Source: Bradyrhizobium sp. SK17
GTDB taxonomy: Bacteria > Pseudomonadota > Alphaproteobacteria > Rhizobiales > Xanthobacteraceae
DNA: 64,000 nt
Direction: 5' to 3'
Assembly: GCF_002831585.1 (NCBI RefSeq)
Contig: NZ_CP025113.1
Span: 2,418,001 to 2,482,000 of the forward strand
Both the position numbers and the translations under genes were made by a program. Within the stretch, counting starts at the first letter, position 1; each line of letters starts with the position of its first letter. The notes under the pieces were generated by a model, which was given only the letters and a program-made list of their open reading frames with translations, searched no databases and was not told where the DNA came from. Of the stretch, positions 44,607-52,634 are shown piece by piece.

Positions 44607-45815
44607 ATGTCTGTACTAAGCGAGAACGGCAATCTGTCGCGGCCGCGGCTCGGACGTATGCACGAAGTGCTGGCGCACCATGTTGGTGCGGGCGACGTGC
44701 CGGGCGTCGTGGCGCTGGTCAGCCGCCGCGGCGAGATCCATGTCGATGTCCTCGGCCGCATGGCGCTCGACGGCCCGCCGATGCAGCGTGATACCATCTT
44801 CCGGATCGCATCGATGACCAAGCCGGTGACGGCCGTCGCCGCGATGATCCTGGTCGAGGAATGCCGGCTCAGGCTCGACGATCCCATCGACCGTTGGTTG
44901 CCCGAACTCGCCGACCGCAAGGTGCTGCGCACGATCGAATCCGGGATCGACGACACGGTGCCGGCGCAGCGCGCCATCACGTTGCGCGACCTGCTCACCT
45001 TCCGGCTCGGGCTCGGCATGATCCCGGCGTTTCCGGCGCGCCATCCGATCCAGATCGCGATTGCGGATGCCGGCTTCGCGCCCGGTCCGGTGTTTCCGAC
45101 GTTTCCGCCGGACGAGTTGCTGCGCCGTTACGGTACGCTGCCGCTGGCCTATCAGCCGGGCGAACGCTGGCTCTACAACACGGGGTCGGAGATCCTCGGC
45201 GTGCTGATCGCGCGGGTCGCCGGAATGTCGTTCGCTGGCTTCCTGCAAGAGCGCATCTTCACGCCGCTCGGCATGACCGACACCGCCTTCCACGTGCCGC
45301 CGGACAAGCTGAAGCGGCTCGCGACCTGCTATACGCGCGATGCCGCGACCGGCAAACTGAAGGTGTTCGACGAGCCGGCGAGCGGCAAATATGCCGCGCC
45401 GCCGGTGTTCGAAAATGGCGGCGCCGGGCTGGTGTCGACCGCCGACGACTTCAATGCGTTTGCCCAGATGATGCTCAATGGCGGGCGGCTCGGCACCGAG
45501 CGCATCCTGTCGCGGCCTGCCGTGGAGCTGATGACCTCGGACCAGCTCGCGCTGTCCGACAAGCAGGGCTCGGAATTTCTGCTCGGTGCCGGGCGCGGCT
45601 GGGGGTTCGGGCTGTCGGTGGTCACCGCGCGCGACGATCTCTGTCAGGTGCCCGGCCGCTACGGCTGGGACGGCGGCTACGGCACCTCCTGGTATTCCGA
45701 CCCGCGCGAGGAAATGACCGGGATCCTGCTGACCCAGCGCATGCTGGACTCGCCGCAGCCGCCTCAGGTGTTTTCAGATTTCTGGACGCTCGCCTATCAG
45801 GCGATCGATGACTAG
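44607..45815 (+). CDS. serine hydrolase, beta-lactamase/esterase family (class C-like)
   Basis: 402 aa from ATG 44607 (AAGGAAG upstream). Catalytic S-x-x-K as S69-M-T-K72 in IFRIASMTKPVTAVAAMIL, YNTGSEILGVLIARVAGMSF as the Tyr motif region, and a late YGWDGGYGTSWYSDP in place of the KTG box (G-G/Y-G as in EstB-type esterases). No signal peptide, so cytosolic. Acts on ester or amide substrates not identifiable here. Confidence 0.88.
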   Translation: MSVLSENGNLSRPRLGRMHEVLAHHVGAGDVPGVVALVSRRGEIHVDVLGRMALDGPPMQRDTIFRIASMTKPVTAVAAMILVEECRLRLDDPIDRWLPELADRKVLRTIESGIDDTVPAQRAITLRDLLTFRLGLGMIPAFPARHPIQIAIADAGFAPGPVFPTFPPDELLRRYGTLPLAYQPGERWLYNTGSEILGVLIARVAGMSFAGFLQERIFTPLGMTDTAFHVPPDKLKRLATCYTRDAATGKLKVFDEPASGKYAAPPVFENGGAGLVSTADDFNAFAQMMLNGGRLGTERILSRPAVELMTSDQLALSDKQGSEFLLGAGRGWGFGLSVVTARDDLCQVPGRYGWDGGYGTSWYSDPREEMTGILLTQRMLDSPQPPQVFSDFWTLAYQAIDD

Positions 45816-45841
45816 CGCGAGGTATGCGTCAATGACTTCAG

Positions 45842-45888
45842 AAATAATTTCCATCACCGTGTCGGTGGCGCACAAGCTCCATCGTCTT
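45842..45888 (+). promoter_or_regulatory. ECF42-type promoter P-yci
   Basis: TGTCGG at 45860-45865, 17-nt spacer, CGTCTT at 45883-45888; A/T block AAATAATTTC starts at 45842 (18 nt upstream). First YCII start 51 nt downstream. Confidence 0.72.
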
Positions 45889-45938
45889 TCAACCGAGCGC
45901 CGGTGCTGAGATCGGCAGAGAGACAACGGAGCAGGACG

Positions 45939-46355
45939 ATGAAGTTCATGGTGATCGTGAAGGCGAACAGCGATACCGAGGCCGGCGTGATGCCGAGCAC
46001 CGAGATGCTCGCCGCGATGGGCCAGTTCAACGAGGAGATGGTCAAGGCCGGCGTGATGCAGGCCGGCGAGGGGCTGCATCCGACCAGCAAGGGCGCCCGC
46101 GTCAAATATGCCGGCGGCCAGAGCTCCGTGTCACGTGGCCCGTTCAGCCTCAGCGGCGATCTGGTCGCCGGCTTCTGGCTGATCGAGACCAAGTCGCTCG
46201 ATGAGGCGATCGACTGGATGAAGCGCGCGCCGTTCGACGGCGGCTCCGAGATCGAAATCCGCCAGGTGTTTGCCGCTGAGGATTTCGGCGAGGCGTTGAC
46301 ACCGAAGCTGCGCGAGCAGGAAGAACGCTTGCGCGCGCAGGCGGTGAAGAGATGA
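45939..46355 (+). CDS. YCII-domain (DGPF-like) protein 1
   Basis: 138 aa from ATG 45939. KFMVIVKANSDTEAGVMPSTEMLAAMGQFNEEMVKAGVMQAGEGLHPTSKGARVKYAGGQSSVSRGPFSLSGDLVAGFWLIETKSLDEAIDWMKRAPF; RGPF replaces the DGPF of the sigma partner. Ends EQEERLRAQAVKR. First of three YCII-type genes in a row behind an ECF42-type promoter. Confidence 0.9.
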   Translation: MKFMVIVKANSDTEAGVMPSTEMLAAMGQFNEEMVKAGVMQAGEGLHPTSKGARVKYAGGQSSVSRGPFSLSGDLVAGFWLIETKSLDEAIDWMKRAPFDGGSEIEIRQVFAAEDFGEALTPKLREQEERLRAQAVKR

Positions 46356-46510
46356 TACCCGACGTCGTTCCGCGATCTCGCGTGGACGGCAAGCGCGGAA
46401 TGCATGACCGCCGTGGCAAGTCATGGTTTCCGCGCCGGCGCCGGATCGGGCTTCCCGGAATGACTAGGGTGAGGATTGCGCGTGATTCAACGGACAAGGA
46501 AATCCGACCA

Positions 46511-46936
46511 ATGCGTTTCATGATGCTGATGATCCCGCAGGGCTACGAGTCCGCACCGGCCAAGCTCGAGCTCGATCCGGAACGGGTCGCCGCGATGATG
46601 CGGTACAATCAGGCGCTGAAGGACGCCGGCGTGCTGATCACGCTGGAGGGTCTGCATCCGCCGGCGGCGGGCGCGCGCGTCAAGTTCGATACCGGCGTCC
46701 CCGTCGTGATCGACGGGCCGTTCACCGAGGCCAAAGAGGTGATCGGCGGCTTCTGGATGATCGACGTCGCCTCGCGCGCCGAGGCGATCGAATGGGCCAG
46801 CAAGTGCCCGGCCAGCGCCAACGAGATGATCGAAATCCGCCAGGTGCAGGAGATGACCGATTTCTCGGAGGAGGTGCAGCAGGCGGCCGCGAGCTTCGAG
46901 CATCCGCAGGGCGGCTGGGGCAAGGCCCTGCGCTGA
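46511..46936 (+). CDS. YCII-domain (DGPF) protein 2
   Basis: 141 aa from ATG 46511 (AAGGAA upstream). RFMMLMIPQGYESAPAKLELDPERVAAMMRYNQALKDAGVLITLEGLHPPAAGARVKFDTGVPVVIDGPFTEAKEVIGGFWMIDVASRAEAIEWASKCPAS, with intact IDGPF. Clear homologue of the previous gene (GLHP..-GARVK, GGFWMI) so a duplicate. 155-nt gap before it has no ECF42-type site, so it is probably read from P-yci. Confidence 0.92.
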   Translation: MRFMMLMIPQGYESAPAKLELDPERVAAMMRYNQALKDAGVLITLEGLHPPAAGARVKFDTGVPVVIDGPFTEAKEVIGGFWMIDVASRAEAIEWASKCPASANEMIEIRQVQEMTDFSEEVQQAAASFEHPQGGWGKALR

Positions 46937-47014
46937 ACTTCACGATGCGATGCCGCGCATGGCGTCGTCGCCCCGTGCAGCGAACGATCAATTCGACAAC
47001 CACAACGGAGACGC

Positions 47015-47383
47015 ATGATGAGCAGCAACACCTTCCTCGCCGTCTATCTCGGCGGCGGCAAAGACGGCGCGCGGATGGCAGCCTGGAACGCGCTGCCGGA
47101 GGCCGAACGTCGCGCCAGGGAGCAGCAGGGCATGGCCGCCTGGGGCGCCTGGGTCGAGCAGCACCACGACGTGATCGTCGAGATGGGCGGACCGCTCGGC
47201 AAGACCAAGAAGGTCGGGAGCGGCGGCACCACCGACATCGCCAATCTGATGACCGGCTTCACCGTGGTGCGCGCGCCCTCGCATGAGGCCGCCGCGAAGC
47301 TGTTCGAGAACCATCCGCATTTTGCGATCTTCCCGGGCGAAGCCGTGGAGATCATGCCGGTGCTGCCGATTCCGGGACGGTAG
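47015..47383 (+). CDS. YCII-like protein 3
   Basis: 122 aa. NTFLAVYLGGGKDGARMAAWNALPEAERRAREQQGMAAWGAWVEQHHDVIVEMGGPLGKTKKVGSGGTTDIANLMTGFTVVRAPSHEAAAKLFENHPHFAIFPGEAVEIMPVLPIPGR. Weaker YCII pattern: GGPLGKTK in the place of DGPF, and the final EIMPVLPIP. GGAG upstream, 78 nt after YCII 2. Followed by a GC hairpin. Confidence 0.85.
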   Translation: MMSSNTFLAVYLGGGKDGARMAAWNALPEAERRAREQQGMAAWGAWVEQHHDVIVEMGGPLGKTKKVGSGGTTDIANLMTGFTVVRAPSHEAAAKLFENHPHFAIFPGEAVEIMPVLPIPGR

Positions 47384-47388
47384 TCCCC

Positions 47389-47408
47389 CGGGCGGTCGCC
47401 GCCGCCCG
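47389..47408. terminator. GC hairpin after YCII 3
   Basis: CGGGCGG (47389-47395) pairs with CCGCCCG (47402-47408), 6-nt loop, 5 nt after the stop. No U-run, so termination is uncertain. Confidence 0.35.
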
Positions 47409-47483
47409 CGGAATCCGGCGGCCGCGATCCGTTAATCTTGATCGGCTGCCGCTTGCCCCGCTAGTGACCTTTCCTGCCGGCTC

Positions 47484-47502
47484 ATGTAAACCTTATTCAC
47501 AT
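47484..47502. promoter_or_regulatory. TetR operator O1 overlapping the tetR start
   Basis: ATGTAAACCTTATTCACAT (47484-47502), near-palindrome centred on 47493 that runs into the ATG at 47501. Similar to O2 at 48269-48287 (ATGTAAAT-GTT-ATTTACAT). Confidence 0.65.
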
Positions 47503-48202
47503 GAGCTGGCAGAAGGACCAAGGCCGCAGCGAGCGCGGCTATCACCACGGCAATCTCAAGGAAGCGTTGCTGCAGGCCGCCCTCGACCTGATCTCGAAGA
47601 AGGGGCCGGCCGGCTTCACGTTCGCCGATGCCGCGCGCATGGCCGGCGTCAGCCCTGCGGCGCCCTACCGGCATTTCCGCGACCGTGACGAACTGATCGC
47701 CAGCATCGCGCAGCGCGGCTTCGAGCAGTTCGAGGCGCTGCTGACCGCGGCCTGGGACGATGGCCGTCCCGACACCGTCACCGCTTTCGAGCGGGTCGGC
47801 AGGGCCTATCTCAGCTTCGCGCGCCAGGAGCCTGCGTTCTACTCCGCGATGTTCGAATCCGGTCTGCCGCCAGACGCGAATCCAACCCTGATGGCCGCGA
47901 GCGAGCGCGCTTTTGCGATCATCCGCGCCGCTGCTGAACGGCTTGCGGCTCTGGCACCGCCCAGCATGCCGCGTCCGCCGGCGATGATGATGGCGCTGCA
48001 CATCTGGTCGATGTCGCATGGCGTCGCCTCGCTGTTCGGTCGCGGCGATGCCGCGCGCCGCAAGCTGCCGATGTCGCCGGAGGAACTGCTCGAGGCCGAG
48101 GTGCTGATCTATCTGCGCGGCCTCGGCTTCCCCACCGAGCGCCGGGCCGAAGCCGCAGCGGCCGAGCAGAATCGCGGCGGCCCCTGGGGCAAGGCGAAAT
48201 AA
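47501..48202 (+). CDS. TetR-family regulator with WHG-type C-terminal domain
   Basis: 233 aa. HTH: GYHHGNLKEALLQAALDLISKKGPAGFTFADAARMAGVSPAAPYRHFRDRDELIASIAQRGF (~11-73). Ligand domain with AMMMALHIWSMSHGVASLF, the WHG-domain core. Its start codon lies inside palindrome O1, so it should repress itself; a second copy of the site sits in front of the next gene. Ligand unknown. Confidence 0.92.
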   Translation: MSWQKDQGRSERGYHHGNLKEALLQAALDLISKKGPAGFTFADAARMAGVSPAAPYRHFRDRDELIASIAQRGFEQFEALLTAAWDDGRPDTVTAFERVGRAYLSFARQEPAFYSAMFESGLPPDANPTLMAASERAFAIIRAAAERLAALAPPSMPRPPAMMMALHIWSMSHGVASLFGRGDAARRKLPMSPEELLEAEVLIYLRGLGFPTERRAEAAAAEQNRGGPWGKAK

Positions 48203-48242
48203 AATTCCAAAAATAATTGGAGGGGTGCGTCATCCGCTCCGC

Positions 48243-48287
48243 TTGACTTTCCCGGGGATCGGCTACCTATGTAAATGTTATTTACAT
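48243..48287 (+). promoter_or_regulatory. promoter with TetR operator O2 before the DUF2852 gene
   Basis: TTGACT (48243-48248) is a good -35; the -10 region (CTATG/TATGTA, 48266-48273) runs into the perfect 8-bp dyad ATGTAAAT-GTT-ATTTACAT (48269-48287). Binding there would block the promoter; the gene starts at 48321. Confidence 0.65.
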
Positions 48288-48320
48288 TCACAACGGCGTG
48301 ATGCCGTGATGGAGAGTGAA

Positions 48321-48791
48321 ATGGCCTACACCGCAGATGCTGATCGCTGGCGCGGTCCCGTCGAAGAGCCCTACCGCCCGCAGATGTATTGGGCGCCGTG
48401 GCATCCGCTGAAGATCGCCGGGATCATCCTCGGCTTCATGATCTGGTGGCCGATCGGTCTCGCCTTTCTCTTTTTCACCCTCGGGAGCAGAAAAATGGCC
48501 TGTTGGAGTCACAACGACATGGATCGCTGGCAGAACAAGATGGAGCGGATGAAGAGCCGCATGGAGCGTCGCGGCTTCCCGTTCGGCGGCTTCGGCACGC
48601 CCTCCAGCGGCAACCGCGCCTTCGACGAGTACCGCCAGGACACGCTGCGCCGGCTCGAGGAAGAGCAGGTCGAGTTCAAGAACTTCCTCGACCGCCTGCG
48701 TCATGCCAAGGACAAGGAAGAGTTCGACGCCTTCATGGCGCAGCACAAGACCCGTCCGACCCCGCCGAACGACCAGCCGCCGCAAGGTTGA
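48321..48791 (+). CDS. DUF2852 membrane protein
   Basis: 156 aa from ATG 48321 (GGAGAG upstream; ATG 48309 is an alternative). Tryptophan-rich N-part DRWRGPVEEPYRPQMYWAPWHPLKIAGIILGFMIWWPIGLAFLFFTLGS with one long hydrophobic span, then a charged helical C-part (WQNKMERMKSRMERRG, RRLEEEQVEFKNFLDRLRHAKDKEEFDAFMAQHK). DUF2852 family; function unknown. Under apparent control of the upstream TetR protein. Confidence 0.88.
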   Translation: MAYTADADRWRGPVEEPYRPQMYWAPWHPLKIAGIILGFMIWWPIGLAFLFFTLGSRKMACWSHNDMDRWQNKMERMKSRMERRGFPFGGFGTPSSGNRAFDEYRQDTLRRLEEEQVEFKNFLDRLRHAKDKEEFDAFMAQHKTRPTPPNDQPPQG

Positions 48792-48853
48792 TCACGCGAG
48801 GCCAGCACTGAGCCTTCAGGCGATGTGCCCCCATAACACCTGATGGCCCCGAG

Positions 48854-48893
48854 CCGCCCGTTTGCGATGAGCAAGCGGGCGGTTTGCATTTTG
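48854..48893 (+). terminator. intrinsic terminator after DUF2852
   Basis: CCGCCCG-TTTGC ... GCAA-GCGGGCGG (48854-48865 / 48871-48882) with loop GATGA, followed by TTTGCATTTT. Confidence 0.75.
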
Positions 48894-48945
48894 GCGGCGT
48901 CATGCCCACTCTATCGTCGACCTTGCGGACGCAGAGGCGCGGATC

Positions 48946-49716
48946 ATGACGGCAGGCGCGACGATGGGTTCTGACGATCTCTGGCTTGCGATCCGGCGCG
49001 AGGCGGCAGCTGCTGTTGCCGCCGATCGCTTTCTCGAAGCATCGGCCGCCTTCATTCTCGATCAGGGCGATCTCGGCGGCGCCATCGCCTTCCTGATCGG
49101 CCGGCGCATCGCCGACGCGGACGCCGATCGCGTACAATTCGTGCGGGCGGCACGTGAGGCCTATGTGGCCGAGCCCGTGCTGATCGAGGCCGCGGCGAGT
49201 GATCTTGCCGCGATCGTGCGCCGCGATCCGGCGATATCGGGCTTCCTGCCGCCGTTGCTGAACTTCAAGGGCTATGTCGCGCTGCAAGCCTGGCGGGTCT
49301 CGAACTGGCTGTGGCGCCATGATCGCCCGGATCTCGCGCTGATGATGCAGAACGCATCAGCGGACCAGTTGCAGATCAGCATTCATCCGTCGGCGCGGAT
49401 CGGAACGGGCGTTTTCCTCGATCACGGCACCGGCCTCATCATCGGCGCGCTGGTCTCAATTGGCGACGAGGTCACGATCTTGCAGAACGTCACCATCTCG
49501 CGGCATCGTGACGCCCCGCGCCGCGCACCGACGATCGGCCACGGCGTGCTGCTCAGCGCCGGCGCCACGGTGATCGGAGATCTCAACATCGGCGACTTCG
49601 CTAAGATCGGCGCCGGCGCGCTGGTGACCTCGGACGTGCCCGCCGGCTGCACCGCGGTCGGCGTGCCCGCGCGGTTGACGAACTGCGCGGAGGCGGGAGC
49701 GTCGGTGCTGTCGTGA
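48946..49716 (+). CDS. cysE: serine O-acetyltransferase
   Basis: 256 aa. N-terminal helical domain (DLWLAIRREAAAAVAADRFLEASAAFILDQGD), then left-handed beta-helix repeats: IHPSARIGTGVFLDHGTGLIIGALVSIGDEVTILQNVTISRHRDAPRRAPTIGHGVLLSAGATVIGDLNIGDFAKIGAGALVTSDVPAGCTAVGVPARL. HPSARIG, HGTG and GDEVTI-N-VT are CysE hallmarks. Makes O-acetylserine for cysteine synthesis. A Met at 48964 is an alternative start. Confidence 0.9.
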   Translation: MTAGATMGSDDLWLAIRREAAAAVAADRFLEASAAFILDQGDLGGAIAFLIGRRIADADADRVQFVRAAREAYVAEPVLIEAAASDLAAIVRRDPAISGFLPPLLNFKGYVALQAWRVSNWLWRHDRPDLALMMQNASADQLQISIHPSARIGTGVFLDHGTGLIIGALVSIGDEVTILQNVTISRHRDAPRRAPTIGHGVLLSAGATVIGDLNIGDFAKIGAGALVTSDVPAGCTAVGVPARLTNCAEAGASVLS

Positions 49717-49732
49717 AATGCCGGCTTACCTC

Positions 49733-49935
49733 GGTGAGGTGAGCACGCCAGTCAGGCTCCCTCTCCCCTTGCGGGAGAGGGCGGGGAGAGGGTGGCCCCC
49801 GGGCGAATTGCGAAACATCGGTTCGACTGCATCAACGAACTTCCGAGTCGAGAGGCGGACTCACTCTCTCAATCAGCAGCGGAGCAAGCGGCACCCCTCC
49901 CCCCGCCCTCCCCCGCAAGGGGGAGGGAGCCCGAA
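49733..49935. repeat. composite palindromic repeat, family A, copy 3
   Basis: GGTGAGGTGAGCACGCCAGTC, CTCTCCCCTTGCGGGAGAG hairpin, GGGGAGAGGGTGGCCCCCGG; far half CCCTCCCCCCGCCCTCC with CCCCCGCAAGGGGGAGGG. Between convergent cysE and ttuC-like genes. Confidence 0.85.
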
Positions 49936-49975
49936 CAGTGTGCTCGCCCTGCTCTACGCGGTGAGACCGCAGTCC

Positions 49976-51049
49976 TCACACATTCGATCCATGGATCGCG
50001 TCGATCACCGCGTCCGTCACTTCCTTGGTCGTCGCCTTGCCGCCGACGTCGGGCGTCAGCACGCCGGCCGCGCAGACCTTTTCCACCGCGGCCATCAGGC
50101 GCGCGGCGGCGTCCTTCTCGCCGAGATGCTCCAGCATCTGCGCACCAGTCCAGAAAGTGGCAACCGGGTTGGCGATGCCCTTGCCGGTGATGTCGAAGGC
50201 CGAGCCGTGGATCGGCTCGAACATCGAGGGGAAGCGGCGCTGCGGATCGATGTTGCCGGTCGGCGCCACGCCGAGGCTGCCGGCCAGGGCGCCCGCGAGA
50301 TCCGACAGGATGTCAGCGTGCAGATTGGTCGCGACGATGGTGTCGAGGCTCTTCGGATTGAGCGTCATCCGCACCGTCATGGCATCGACCAGCATCTTGT
50401 CCCAGGTCACGTCGGGGAACTCCTTGGCGACTTCGGCGGCGATCTCGTCCCACATCACCATGCCGTGGCGCTGCGCGTTCGACTTGGTCACCACGGTGAG
50501 GAATTTGCGCGGCCGCGACTGCGCGAGTTGGAACGCGTAGCGCATGATCCTGGTAACGCCGACCCGGGTGAAGACCGCGACTTCGGTGCCGACCTCTTCG
50601 GGCAGGCCGCGATGCGCGCGGCCGCCCATCCCGGCATATTCGCCTTCGGAGTTCTCGCGCACGATCACCCAGTCGAGATCGCCGACGCCGACATTGCGCA
50701 GCGGCGAGGCGACGCCGGGCAGGATCTTGGTCGGCCGCACATTGGCGTATTGGTCAAAACCCTGGCAGATCGGCAGCCGCAGGCCCCACAGCGTGATGTG
50801 GTCCGGCACGTCGGGCGCGCCGACCGCGCCGAAATAGATCGCGTCGAATGTCTTCAGCTCGGCGAGGCCGTCGGCGGGCATCATCACGCCGTGCTTCTTG
50901 TAATAGTCCGAACCCCAGTCGAAGGTCTTGACGTTGAAGCTGATGTCGCCGGAGCGCTTGGCCAGTGCTTCCAGCACACGGACGCCGGCGGAAATCACTT
51001 CGGGGCCGATGCCGTCGGCGGGAATGGCGGCGATGGAATGGGTACGCAT
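49976..51049 (-). CDS. tartrate/D-malate dehydrogenase (isocitrate/isopropylmalate family)
   Basis: 357 aa from ATG 51049 (upstream frame is open but belongs to the shadow of the transporter gene). MRTHSIAAIPADGIGPEVISAGVRVLEAL, YFGAVGAPDVPDHITLWGLRLPICQGFDQYANVRP, VRENSEGEYAGMGGR, TKSNAQRHGMVMWDEIA, LVDAMTVRMT, ATNLHADILSDLAGALAGSLG, FEPIHGSAFDITGKGIANP. Decarboxylating beta-hydroxyacid dehydrogenase; the long form with NVRPTK fits tartrate dehydrogenase/D-malate dehydrogenase (TtuC/DmlA). Followed upstream by an ACS-type transporter, consistent with tartrate use. Confidence 0.9.
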   Translation of the reverse strand: MRTHSIAAIPADGIGPEVISAGVRVLEALAKRSGDISFNVKTFDWGSDYYKKHGVMMPADGLAELKTFDAIYFGAVGAPDVPDHITLWGLRLPICQGFDQYANVRPTKILPGVASPLRNVGVGDLDWVIVRENSEGEYAGMGGRAHRGLPEEVGTEVAVFTRVGVTRIMRYAFQLAQSRPRKFLTVVTKSNAQRHGMVMWDEIAAEVAKEFPDVTWDKMLVDAMTVRMTLNPKSLDTIVATNLHADILSDLAGALAGSLGVAPTGNIDPQRRFPSMFEPIHGSAFDITGKGIANPVATFWTGAQMLEHLGEKDAAARLMAAVEKVCAAGVLTPDVGGKATTKEVTDAVIDAIHGSNV

Positions 51050-51069
51050 GGTTGTCTCCGGATCGGTGG

Positions 51070-52383
51070 TTAGCGGGTTCGCAGGGGATCGGGTTGCGGT
51101 TCGGCCGCGGCCGGCGCGCCTTGCGCGCGTGACAGCAGCAGCGTGAGCACGGCCGAGAGCACCAGGAGGCCGGCGACGAAGTAGAGGCCGCCCTCGAAAC
51201 TGCCGGTGCGTTCCTTGATCCAGCCGATCATCGCGGGTCCGACGAAGCCGCCGAGATTGCCGATCGAGTTGATGGTGGCGATGCCGGCCGCGGCGGCCGA
51301 GCCGGACAGGAACATGGTCGGCATGCTCCACAGCGGCGGCTTCGATGAGGAGATGCCGATATTGACCAAGGTCAGCGCCGCGATCACGGCAACCAGCCCG
51401 GTCCACAATCCCGCGAGCGCCAATCCTGTCGCGGCCATCAGGCAGGCCAGCACGACGTGCCAGGTGCGCTCACCGGTGCGGTCGGAATGCCGCGCCCACA
51501 GGATCATGGCGACCACGGCGACCGTCGCCGGCACCGCGTTGAGGAAGCCGACCTGGAGCGACGACAGGCCGAACTGCTTGATGATCTGCGGCGCCCACAC
51601 ACCGAGCGTGTAGAGCCCGGCCGAGGTGCCGAAATAGACCAGCGCCAGTGCCAGCACGCGCGGATCGGCGAGCCCGCGCCAGATGCTGTGGCTCGCGGTC
51701 GCAGCCTTGCCGTCATTCTCCGCCTTCATGGTCTTGACCAGCCAGGCGCGCTCGTCGTCGGCAAGCCATTTCGCCTGCTCCGGCCGGTCGGTGAGGAAGC
51801 CCAGCACCACGAAGCCGAGCAGCACGGCCGGTACCGCCTCAAGCACGAACAGCCATTGCCAGCCCTTGAAGCCGAGCATGCCGTCCATCTCGAGCAGCGC
51901 GCCCGACAGCGGCGAGCCGAGCACGGTCGAGAGCGGCGCCGCGGCCATGAACAGGGCGGTGACGGCGGCGCGCTGCCGTGCCGGGAACCAGTAGGACAGA
52001 TAGAGAATGATGCCGGGGAAGAAGCCGGCTTCGGCGGCGCCGAGCAGGAAGCGCAGCGCGTAGAAGCTGGTCGCGCCCTGCACCAGCGCCATGGCCGCCG
52101 ACACGATGCCCCAGGTGATCATCACCCGCGCGATCCAGATCCGCGCGCCGACCTTGTGCAGGATGATGTTGGAGGGCACCTCGAACAGGAAGTAGCCCCA
52201 GAAGAAGATACCGGCGCCGAAACCATAGACGGTCGGCGACAGGCCGATGTCCTTGTTCATGGTCAGCGAGGCGAAGCCGATATTGACGCGGTCGATGAAG
52301 GCCACGAAGTACAGCAGCATGATGAACGGCACGATGCGCAGTGAGATCTTGCGCAACACGCGTGTGCCAAGCTGGCTTTCCAT
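51070..52383 (-). CDS. MFS transporter, ACS family (tartrate/anion permease-like)
   Basis: 437 aa, 12 spans. SLRIVPFIMLLYFVAFIDRVNIGFASLTM at the N-terminus, FFWGYFLFEVPSNIILHKVGARIWIARVMITWG, RFLLGAAEAGFFPGIILYLSYWFPARQRA are ACS-family (TtuB-like) motifs. Same strand as the dehydrogenase, 20 nt upstream, so one operon; import of tartrate or a related hydroxy-diacid is the natural reading. Divergent from the LysR gene. Confidence 0.88.
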   Translation of the reverse strand: MESQLGTRVLRKISLRIVPFIMLLYFVAFIDRVNIGFASLTMNKDIGLSPTVYGFGAGIFFWGYFLFEVPSNIILHKVGARIWIARVMITWGIVSAAMALVQGATSFYALRFLLGAAEAGFFPGIILYLSYWFPARQRAAVTALFMAAAPLSTVLGSPLSGALLEMDGMLGFKGWQWLFVLEAVPAVLLGFVVLGFLTDRPEQAKWLADDERAWLVKTMKAENDGKAATASHSIWRGLADPRVLALALVYFGTSAGLYTLGVWAPQIIKQFGLSSLQVGFLNAVPATVAVVAMILWARHSDRTGERTWHVVLACLMAATGLALAGLWTGLVAVIAALTLVNIGISSSKPPLWSMPTMFLSGSAAAAGIATINSIGNLGGFVGPAMIGWIKERTGSFEGGLYFVAGLLVLSAVLTLLLSRAQGAPAAAEPQPDPLRTR

Positions 52384-52524
52384 GGGCTTCTTCCCCGGGG
52401 TTCGTCTTGTTGTTGGGACGGCGCGTTTCGCCGCACCACCGAAAAGCCTAGAGGGCTGCGGCCTTCCGGTTCAACCCGCGCGCATTTATACAAAAAAATG
52501 ATATAATCGTTTCCGGATTTACCC

Positions 52525-52616
52525 GGCGTCATGCCCGGCCTTGTGCCGGGCATCCACGTCTTGGCAACGCCAGGAAAGACGTGGATGGCCGGGACAAGCC
52601 CGGCCATGACCATCAG
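52525..52616. repeat. palindromic repeat, looser family C, divergent promoter region
   Basis: GTCATGCCCGGCCTTGTGCC ... GGCCGGGACAAGCCCGGCCATGAC outer arms (one in each half) and inner CCACGTCTTGGC/GACGTGGAT. Lies between the transporter and LysR genes just before the LysR start. Confidence 0.75.
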
Positions 52617-52634
52617 AGAGTGGGAACGACAATC

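Noticed and set aside
46356..46510. Separate ECF42-type promoter before YCII 2
   Set aside because: No TGTCG box in the gap; most likely read from the promoter at 45860.
51050..51406. N-terminal extension of the tartrate-type dehydrogenase
   Set aside because: Overlaps the transporter gene in another frame; the family N-terminus starts at 51049.
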